From: Tillus elongatus
Lineage: Eukaryota; Arthropoda; Insecta; Coleoptera; Cleridae
Length of the DNA: 64,000 nucleotides
Reading direction: 5' to 3'
NCBI GenBank assembly: GCA_964006375.1
Contig: OZ023269.1
Location: 65,220,029 to 65,284,028, forward strand
Positions 55,237 to 64,000 of the stretch are shown in pieces. Made by a program: the position numbers and the translations under genes. Positions within the stretch are counted from its first letter, which is position 1. The number at the start of each line of letters is the position of its first letter. The notes beneath the pieces were generated by a model. The model had not been told where the DNA came from. It made no database searches and was given only the letters and a program-made list of their open reading frames with translations.

Positions 55237-55902
55237 TAAAAGCACGTACGATTGGAACAGATCGGGAGACTTCATCTATACCTTAGAGTTGTCTTTTCTG
55301 CAAAGCTGTCTTCGAACTTAAGATTCTTTAAGCAGACTTGTGGACACTGTGCTGCTGGTGAACCCTGCGGCTAGTAAGCAACAGCACTCTCTCGCCACGA
55401 TCGATCCGGGCTGATTGGTGCTGATGTTGAAAACTGTGGTTTTCCTTGGAATTGTGTCTGCCCTTTTGTACGTCCTTCTGCTGAAAAGTTCCCTGTGGTT
55501 AGTAGGCACAGCATACTATCGCAATGATCGATTCTGGCAGATTTATGCTGTGTTGAATACTGTGTGTTTCCTAGAACCTCGTCTGAAGTCAGCTGGTTAT
55601 AGTGCGGAAATGCTATAGGTAGTAGGTGCAGAATACTATCGCCGAGGTCAATTCGTGTAGGCTTCCTAACAACTCATCTGGGGTTTCAGTTTTCCATAGC
55701 GTACTGGCGGAGAAAGCCTATGGTAAACACTAGCGCCATGAATAAAATTCGAGCGAGAGTGTCGAAGTAGGGGACCTCTGCTGGTATTGTTAACGTGAAT
55801 CGCACTACACCCCCGCACATAGACGAGACTCAGGAGTCGAGCCGCCGTCCCCGCTTGGAGGCCCTGCCGCAGCCTGTCGGGACGAGAAGTAACTCAGCAA
55901 AC
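55237..55902 (+). promoter_or_regulatory. Candidate promoter and untranslated first exon
   Basis: TATAAAAGC at 55237 with a possible initiator (TTCATCT) about 32 bases downstream. GC-richer sequence then leads to a consensus splice donor CG|GTGAGT at 55903. No long frame lies in the exon. Three imperfect units of about 123 bp start near 55371, 55497 and 55618 (GTTAGTAGGCACAGCATACT type). Could be the 5' end of a host transcript or an element leader; the tandem arrays downstream would then be intronic. Confidence 0.35.
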
Positions 55903-55939
55903 GGTGAGTGTACCTTTAAAATGACATATGCTATCGGGT

Positions 55940-57290
55940 GTCCCTAAATTGCTTGCCCAATTTGATATATTTAAACAGAAACTTGAACCCTGTAAGTTTA
56001 ATTGCCTGCATATTATTTAAATAAATTTATTTGTGCATTAAATGTTGCCAAGTTTGTTATATTTAATCTAAACTTGAAACCTAGCATTTTATTTACTTAC
56101 ATATCATGTATAGAAAGTATTTTTGCATCTAAATGTTGCCAAATATGTCATATGTAAACTAAGCTTGAAACCTAGCGTTTTAATTGTGAACATATAATGT
56201 ACAGAAAGTATTTTTTTGCATCTAAATGTTACCGAAATCGGCGTATTTAGACTAAAACTTGACCCCTAGTATTTTAGTTGTTTGCATATCATGTAGAGAA
56301 ATTATTTGTGCATTAAAAGTTGCCAAGTTCGATATATTTAAATTAAAACTTGAGAGCTGGGATTTTATTGATTTGCATATCATCAAAGCGAAATGATTCG
56401 TGCATTTAAATGTTGCCCAATTTGGTAGATTTAAACTAAACTCGAAATCAGGAATTTTATTAGTTTGAGTATTGTGTAGAAAAATTAATTGTGCGTTCAG
56501 ATATTGTCAAATTTGATATATTTGAATGAAACTTAAAGCCGGAAATTCTGTTTGTTGGTATATTAGTTCATGAAACCAACTGTGCACTTAAAAAATGTCA
56601 CCAGACATGAAACCAGGAGTTTTATTTGCTCATACGTTTTTTAATAGTTAGTTGTGCATTTAAATGTTTTAAAATTTAATATGATTAAACTATAACTTGA
56701 AATCTGGAATTTTGTCTGCTTGTTAGGTAAAGAAATTATCTCTACATCTAAAAACGTTGCCAAATTTAATATATTTAAACTAAACTTGAAACATAGTATT
56801 TTAGTTGGTTGCATATTATATGGAGAAATTATTTGTGCATTTAAATTTGATAAATTAAACTGAAACCTGAAATCTGGACTGTTATTTGTTTGCATATTAT
56901 GTAGAAAAATTATTTGTGCGTTCAGATGTTGCCAAATTTAATATATTCAGACTAAAACTTGAAGTCTGGAATTTTGATTTGTTTGCATATAGTGTAGAGA
57001 AATTACTCGAGCATTGAGACGTTGCCAAATGTAATATATTTAAACTAAACTTGAAATTTGGAAACTTATTTGTTTACATTATGTCGAAAAATTATTTGTG
57101 CCGGTAAATGTTACAAAATCTGATATCTTCAAACTGAAACTTGAAGCCTGCAATTTTATTTGTTTGTGTGTCATTCAGGTAAATTACTTCCGCATCTTAA
57201 AAGTTGCCAAATTTACTGTAAGGTAAACTGAAACTTGAAATCAGAAACGTTACTAGCTCGTGCAGTATTTAATGAAATTTCTTTGCATTT
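55940..57290. repeat. Divergent tandem array, about 90 bp unit
   Basis: The words AATGTTGCCAAATTTG, ATATTTAAACTAAACTTGAA, and TTTTATTTGTTTGCATAT recur with a step of about 90-93 bp (for example 56041, 56132, 56225, 56316). About 15 diverged units. Confidence 0.9.
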
Positions 57291-57299
57291 GAAAACATA

Positions 57300-58740
57300 A
57301 ATCTTGTTCCCACCTAATGAAATTTAAATCTAAATCGTGAAATCAGAATTATGTAGCTCTTTATAATATAATTTAAATCTGAATCATGAAACCAGAATTA
57401 TGTAGCTCTTTATAATATAATTTAAATCTGAATCGTGAAACCAGAATTATGTAGCTCCTTATAATATAATTTAAATCTAAATCGTAAAACCAGAATTATG
57501 TAGCTCTTTATAATATAATTTAAATCTGAATCATGAAATCAGAATTATGTAGCTCTTGATAATATAATTTAAATCTGAATCGTGAAACCAGAATTATGTA
57601 GCTCCTTATAATATAATTTAAATCTAAATCGTGAAACCAGAATTATGCAGCTCTTTATAATATAATTTAAATCTAAATTGTGAAACCAGAATTATGTAGC
57701 TCTTTATAATATAATTAAATCTGAATCATGAAACCAGAATTATGTAGCTCTTGATAATATAATTTAAATCTGAATCGTGAAACCAGAATTATGTAGCTCC
57801 TTATAATATAATTTAAATCTAAATCGTGAAACCAGAATTATGTAGCTCTTTATAATATAATTTAAATGTAAATCGTGAAACCAGAATTATGTAGCTCTTT
57901 ATAATATAGTTTAAATCTGAATCGTGAAACCAGAATCATGTAGCTCTTTATAATATAATTTAAATCTGAATCGTGAAACCAGAATTATGTAGCTCTTTAT
58001 AATATAATTTGAATCTGAATCGTGAAACCAGAATTATGTAGCTCTTTATAATATAATTTAAATCTGAATCGTGAAACCAGAATTATGTAGCTCTTTATAA
58101 TATAATTTAAATCTGAATCGTGAAACCAGAATTATGTAGCTCTTTATAATATAATTTAAATCTGAATCGTGAAACCAGAATTATGTAGCTCTTTATAATA
58201 TAATTTAAATCTGAATAGTGGAACCAGAGTTACGTAGCTTTTTATAATAGAATTTAAATCTGAATCGTAAAACCAGAATTATGTAGCTCCTTATAATATA
58301 ATTTGAATCTGAATTGTGAAACCAGAAGCACATAGCTCTTTATAATATAACTCAAATCTGAACTATGAAACTAGGAACAGGTAGCTCTTTATAATATAAT
58401 TTAAATCTAAATGGTGAAACCAGAAGTACGTAGCTCTTTATAATATAATTTAACTCTGAATCATGAAACCAGGAACAGGTAGCTCTTTATAATATAATTT
58501 AAATCTGAATCTAGAAACCAGAAGTATGCAGCTCTTTAGAATATAATTTTGAATCTGAAACTTGAAAACAAAAGGTCTGTAGCTCTTTATAAGAGAATTT
58601 GAACCTGAAACGGAAAACCAGAAGTATCTAGCTCTACATGATGTGATTCTAAACCTGAAACTTACAACTGAAAGTATGTAATTCCATTTGTGTAGTATTG
58701 AAACTGAAGCTTGAAGTCAAAAATATGTGGCACACTTTTT
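57300..58740. repeat. 49-bp tandem array, about 29 units
   Basis: Unit ATTTAAATCTGAATCGTG followed by AAACCAGAATTATGTAGC and TCTTTATAATATA, 49 bp. Most homogeneous between about 57340 and 58200, degenerating to the right (58550-58740). Confidence 0.97.
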
Positions 58741-60235
58741 TAATGCACTTTGAAACTAACACCTGAAGTTAGGAATCTCATTCTTTTGTATGTTACCTGA
58801 TGAAATTGCTTTGTACCTGAAACAGACATCTTGGCTCCCCCTTTTGTATTAAACAAAAACTTGAAATTGAGAATATGTGGTGTGCACTGGACGGTTCGGA
58901 AAATAAAGCAAAGGGATATAGAATAAATGAAGTACTTCCCCCTGTGTTCTGACAAAGTTGTGTAATTATTCTCCTTGTCTAGAATGACATTCAGGTGAAG
59001 CCTCGTTTCACGAAGTGCCACGATCCGAACATTTAAGACCTCCAGTGAGGCATAATCCAAGAAGGACTTCGTGATTTATCACAATTTTGCATGACTGAAA
59101 CGAGAGGGCAACCTGAAGGTCAGTAATTAGTTGAGAGCCTTGCGATACACGTCATAATATTGGGCGAGGTAGTAATAGGTTTGTTACCGTCTCCGCTTAG
59201 TCAGTCAACAGTGATCTGGCCTGAATTACAACAATACCTTCCCCTTGCGCCTCCTAGAGCCTACAGGTCCAAAACAAAATAATTTTCAAGCGGTATTTGG
59301 GTAAACCTTCTACTTCTTGACCTGCGAAACCTCCGAAAATCTAAGACCTCCAGTGAGGCTATAGTCCAAGAAAGGGCTCGCGAAAAAATCCTAACTGTGG
59401 CACCATGGAAGTGGAAAAGGCAACCCAAATGCGGAATGCGTCATTTCCTAGTGTCCAATGGCCACATGAGAGACGTAGAGGGAGGAGTCGGTAAGCCTCA
59501 AGTATATGCCCGGGTGTGGTGTCCTGTTCTGCGGTGTTGCTCAATCAGTCCCACAGTAATAAAGCAAAGACAAACCAAAACTGAAATGTGAACGATGAAA
59601 CCAATAAAATCTAAATAATGAATATTGAAATGAAAATATCAATCTTTAATTCTACGCCACTGTGGGAACTGAGAGTGACATCGGAGACCTTGATCCACAC
59701 CAGGACATTAACCCTCCAAGCGATCCAAATTTTTTATGCTAGTGCATTCCCCATATGTGTAAGATTAGGCCCAGCCGTGTGATTTCTCGTAGCAATAGGG
59801 CGCCTAGATGTCTGTGCTTTCATGTCCGTTTCACTGTATTGGTCAAATGGGAAACTTTGTTAAATAAATTAAGTGTTTACGAATTATAGCGTTTCTCTCA
59901 CAATGTTTCAACCCATAGTCTGAACAAACACAACCTGGTCCTAACCCTAGATTTTCACGCCCAAATATTTCTCCTGGTAGCCCAGAAAATTATTCATTCT
60001 TAGTAAGTAAAGGTAGAAGCCTTCCAAATAAGGTAAGTGAGTACATTTCAGGTCACCCGTAGCAATTTAATGCAGTCAGGGATTTAATTGCATATTAGTC
60101 AACAATGCAAGACTAAGATGCATCTTTAAAATAAAATATGTTTGAATTTGGTATTACACAATATCATGTTCTGTTGCCGTTTTAGTTGTATCGTTGCCTT
60201 TTGTTTGTAAAATTTGATTAGCCTTTGGGGATGTT

Positions 60236-60238
<3 letters not shown>
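58741..60238. other. No gene recognised; one duplicated segment
   Basis: A segment of about 55 bp starting TAAGACCTCCAGTGAGGC occurs at about 59033 and 59341. A donor-like GGTAAGTGAGTA lies at 60033. Short frames look incidental. Confidence 0.55.

Positions 60239-60313
<75 letters not shown>
60239..60313. repeat. (TA)n, left flank of Tc1/mariner copy 2
   Basis: TA run ending at CAGGGTGAG. Confidence 0.97.
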
Positions 60314-60316
<3 letters not shown>

Positions 60317-62669
60317 GGTGAGTTTTTTTAGATGCTTAGACAGAGATCTCGTAAGCTACTGCAGTTAGAAGGACTGTTAAATGAGGAAAGTAGTGCAGTT
60401 TTATGAGTGTAATTCATAACTGTTTTTGTTTCCATAAAAATTGTCACGGATTACTAGATATTTTGAAAAAAACTTATATTTGCCGATTTCTTTAAATGCA
60501 TTTAGTTGCGTTAGTATTGGGTTTACTAAAAAAAGTGTAAAGGAAAAAGTTGTAGATAAATATGTTCCTAATAAAGCAAAATCATGCAAATTTTAAAAAG
60601 ATCTGTACTTTTGAGTTATGACATAAACTTGTGTTTTTTAATTGGAAAGCATAGTTCGCTGTGGCTTCATTAAAGATGTCTTTTTTCCTCCTAACATTGA
60701 TATGAAACACGATACGATTATTCTAAGAAATAAAGATTTTACAGTGTTTTTTTTTTCAAAAAAATAGAACATTGGTTACCATGGAAACGGTTAAATAGCG
60801 AATACCTTAATCTACGTTTTCGCACATGGTTTACATAACATTTCTAATTAGAGATTTAACATAATAATTAACAAAATAACATTTTTAATTTAGAATAGAA
60901 ACTATAACGAGAGTTCAGAGAAAATTTTCAAAAAGTTCTCCAGGCAGCAAAGACTGCTACACACAACTGAATTTGTCGCTTTTTTAATAGAACGTTTATC
61001 GGTATTGGCAAAATTGTCTAGAACGACTTCTCTAAGATCGTTCATTGTATCATAAGACCCTCGGTACACCTTATTTTTTACAGTTCCCCATAAAAAGAAA
61101 TCTAAAACGGATAGAACAGGAGACTGAGGTGGCCATGTAACTGGTGCATTTCTTCCAATCCAGGAGTTGGGAAAAGTTTGGTCTAAGAAGTTCCGAACTT
61201 GTAGCTGGTTATGGGGCGGCGCTCCATCATGCTGAAAGCACTATAGCGATGCAAGAGTTGCCAAATTTACATTACCCAGCATATCTTGAAAGTAATTCTG
61301 GAGAAACTGAAGATAGTGGTCACCGGTTAATGTACCTTCAAAAATGTACCGACCAAGAATTTATGAACCAATGACACCACACCAGACATTAAACCCAAAT
61401 TTTATTTGTGGTCTCCGTTGTTCAACATAATGCAGAATTTCTTGCATCCAGAGATGCTCATTATGTTTGTTGAACACTCCGCAGTTTGTGAATCGAGTCT
61501 CGTCCAACCAAAGTATTTTAGATGGAAACTGTTGGTCGTCTTCACACATATTTTGAAACCAGGTGCAAAATTCAATTCGCCTAAGAGGATCATCATTGTG
61601 CAATGTTTGCGATGTTGATATTTTATAAGGATGATATTTGTGCATTTTTGGTACCCTAACGGCAGTATGTTGGGATGTACTGGTTTCTGCTGCGATTTTC
61701 CTATTGGAGTTGAAGAATTTTGAGTCACACTGGCCCATACGTTTATTTGTGCCACTTCACTAATGGTATTTATCCTGTCTCTTGACCCAGTGAAGAAACC
61801 ACATGCCCCTAAATTATCGTAAAGCCTTTTAAATGTAGGCAAACTGGGCTGGCGACGAACAAAATATTGCTCTTTAGCACGCACTGCATTTTTATTACTT
61901 AAAATGTAACACTGAAACATATCCCGTTTCTCTTGATTCGAAAAATTCATAATTAATAAACTACAAACGTCTTTACCAAAATAAGACTTTTTACAAAGAA
62001 AACGCCACAGTAATATTTGCAAGTGTCAAAAACAATTATTTCCATAGTTACCTACCAGATTTGACATAAAAAATGAACATCGACTGCATCTTAATAAAGC
62101 TGGCCTAGATTGTTTTGCTATTAGTAGTAGAAGTTTCAATAAATCAGCGACGGACTCGATTTTGCAAAAGAAAATTTGTTGTATTAGTAATAACTCAACG
62201 CTGCTTGGACATTTAATTTAAATTTTTATCAAACTTTTTACAAATCCAATTTAAAAATTTTATTTTGTTAATTAGAATAATCATATCGTGTTTCATATAA
62301 ATTTAAAGAGGAAAAAAAGACCTCTTTAATGAAGCCACAGCCAACTATGCTTTCCATTTAAAAAAACACAAGTTTATGTCATAACTAAAAAGTTACAGAT
62401 CTTTTCAAAATTTATTTAGAACATATTTATCTACAACTTTTTCCTTTACACCTTTTCAGTATACACAATACTAACGCAGCTAAATGCATTGAAAGAAATC
62501 GGCAAATATCAGTTTTTTCAAAATATCTAGTAATCTGTGACATTTTTTATGGAAACAAAAACAGTTTTGAATTACACTCATAAAACTGCATTACTTTCCC
62601 CATTCAATCATTTCCCTAACTGCAGTAGCTTACGAGATCTCTGTACTAAACATCAAAAAAAAAACTCAC

Positions 62670-62672
<3 letters not shown>
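60314..62672 (-). mobile_element. Tc1/mariner-type element, copy 2, long TIRs
   Basis: Same family as 52117-54495, opposite orientation. Left end CAGGGTGAGTTTTTTT, right end AAAAACTCACCC. Long inverted repeats of about 430 bp, again between two (TA)n halves. Confidence 0.88.
60962..61950 (-). pseudogene. Tc1/mariner-type transposase, copy 2
   Basis: Start at 61950 (MNFSNQEKRDMFQCY); the first about 85 codons are open (RRQPSLPTFKRLYDNLGACG, DRINTISEVAQINVWASV). After a frameshift near 61700 the frame 61738-61361 carries ILWLDETRFTNCGVFNKHN, where copy 1 has WTDET. A stop near 61361 and further breaks affect the remaining catalytic part. Better preserved than copy 1 at the N-terminal end. Confidence 0.85.
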
Positions 62673-62764
<92 letters not shown>

Positions 62765-62784
62765 GTGTGTGTGTGTGTGTGTGT
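62673..62784. repeat. (TA)n then (TG)n
   Basis: TA run of about 90 bp from the end of Tc1/mariner copy 2, followed by CTGTGTGTG... Confidence 0.97.
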
Positions 62785-63059
62785 TTGTATGTATCCACCC
62801 AATAACTCAAAAACTATTTCACCGATTTTGATCAAACTCAGCAAGTACCTTTCCTTTTACTAACAGCTTGGATGATTTTGGTAGCCAGCCTGATCAGACC
62901 AGTTTTTCCAAAAAATATATTTTTCCGAAAAAAGTTATATCTTAAAAAATAACAAAGCTATTTTGACGAAATTTTGCATATGTTTCCCTGGTGAAGTCCT
63001 TACTACCGACCAAAATTCAATATTCTAAGTGTATAGTTAATTGAGTTATTCAGATTTGT
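62785..63059. other. Interspersed-repeat-like sequence
   Basis: CCAATAACTCAAAAACTATT followed by TCACCGATTTTGATCAAA: wording of this kind recurs in non-autonomous repeats of many arthropods, in my recollection. No coding sequence. Confidence 0.4.
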
Positions 63060-63930
63060 GTATTTAATGAAAATTCTGCCTACCATAACGCACATGTATT
63101 AATTATATTCTTGTTCATTGCCGTAACGCACTTGCTGTGTCAATATAGGTATATTCTAGAAATTTTCCATTTTACTTGATAAATTATATCATATTCCCTA
63201 CCATAACGCACATGTATTAATTATATTCTTTTTCAGTACCGTAACGCACTTGCTGCGTCAATATAGGTATTTTTTAAAAATTCCGTTTTACTTGATAAAT
63301 TATATCATATTCCGTATCATAACGCACATGTATTAATTATATTTTCATTTCCGTAACTCACTTGCTGCGTCAATATAGATATATTTAAAAAAAACGTTTT
63401 ACCTGATAAATTGTATCATATTCCCTACCATAACGCACATGTATTAATTATATTCTTGTTCATTACCGTAACGCACTTGCTGCGTCAAAATAGGTATATT
63501 TTTAAAAAATTCCATTTTAATTGCTAAATTATATCATACTCCCTACCATAACGCACATGTATTAATTATATTCTTTTTCATTACCGTTACGCACTTGATG
63601 CGCCAATATAGGTATATTCTAGAAATTTTCCGTTTTACTTGATAAATTATATCATATTCCCTACCATAACGCACATGTATTAATTATATTCTTGTTCATT
63701 ACCGTAACGCATTTGCTGCGTCAAGATAGGTATATTTTTAAAAAATCCGTTTTAATTGCTAAATTATATCATACTCCCTACCATAACGCACATGTAATAA
63801 TTATATTCTTTTTCATTACTGTAACACACTTGATGCGCCAATATAGGTATATTCTCGAAATTTTCCGGTTTACTTGATAAATTATATCATATTCCCTACC
63901 ATAACGCACATGTATTAATAATAATAATAA
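63060..63930. repeat. Satellite array, about 118 bp unit
   Basis: ATAACGCACATGTATTAA recurs at about 63085, 63204, 63320, 63431, 63549, 63667, 63784 and 63902. Each unit also has GTAACGCACTTGCTGCGTCA, so it may be an older dimer of a TAACGCAC-containing half unit. Ends in (AAT)n at 63915-63934. Confidence 0.95.
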
Positions 63931-64000
63931 TAAAGTGTACGTTAGCTAACCTGCAATAAAGAGCAAACAACAATCAAACAACACAACCACCCACAAAGAA

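Noticed and set aside
57300..58740. CRISPR-like array
   Set aside because: There are no spacers: the units are contiguous 49-bp tandem repeats, in a eukaryotic context.

Overview
This window looks like an AT-rich insect (or close arthropod) nuclear genome. The evidence is BEL/Pao, Gypsy and errantivirus-type LTR retrotransposons, Jockey/CR1-type LINEs, Tc1/mariner elements, many long (TA)n microsatellites and an arthropod-type histone H2B fragment. I found no intact host protein-coding gene and no tRNA or rRNA gene. The window is essentially a transposon graveyard with some very young insertions.

Layout. 1-10315: a BEL/Pao element on the + strand, cut exactly at its gag-protease boundary by a second BEL/Pao element on the - strand (1037-6145; LTRs 490 and 460 bp, 5-bp target duplication GATGT). 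10423-10680: a LINE scrap. 11286-11470: a possible TATA/Inr promoter with a splice donor. 12150-about 16400: a decayed Gypsy element A (+) lacking integrase. 16596-18793: a LINE (-) between (TA)n tracts. 19481-27154: ERV1, an env-bearing errantivirus-like element (+) with near-identical 345-bp LTRs. 27995-29178: a possible TIR DNA transposon remnant. 29424-36390: ERV2, a second copy of the same family (-). 36466-51598: a large, heavily invaded Gypsy element B (-), same family as A, with an LTR of about 2.35 kb and a tRNA-Lys-like primer site, recalling the Ulysses/Osvaldo group. Inside B lie two copies of a short 13-bp-TSD element, a Jockey-type LINE, a LINE 3' end and an unassigned block. 51598-51836: a truncated H2B copy. 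52117-54495 and 60314-62672: two Tc1/mariner-type elements with long inverted repeats, both inside (TA)n. 55237-55902: a possible promoter and first exon. 55940-58740: a two-tier tandem array (about 90 bp, then 49 bp). 63060-63930: a satellite of about 118 bp.

The most interesting observation is in the short non-autonomous element at 39370-39566. It carries what reads as a complete type I hammerhead ribozyme core (CTGACGA, a 5-bp stem II, GAAA) enclosed by inverted arms. A sister copy at 37040-37268 lacks the core and has instead a perfect 62-bp palindrome built from the same arms. Both are flanked by 13-bp target duplications. This resembles animal retrozymes and Penelope-associated hammerhead elements, but the family is not one I recognise. 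Also notable: ERV1 keeps an uninterrupted env while pol is broken; both ERV copies share a gag frame break; the ERV leader has hairpin-forming tandem repeats placed like the gypsy insulator; and (TA)n tracts act repeatedly as insertion sites.
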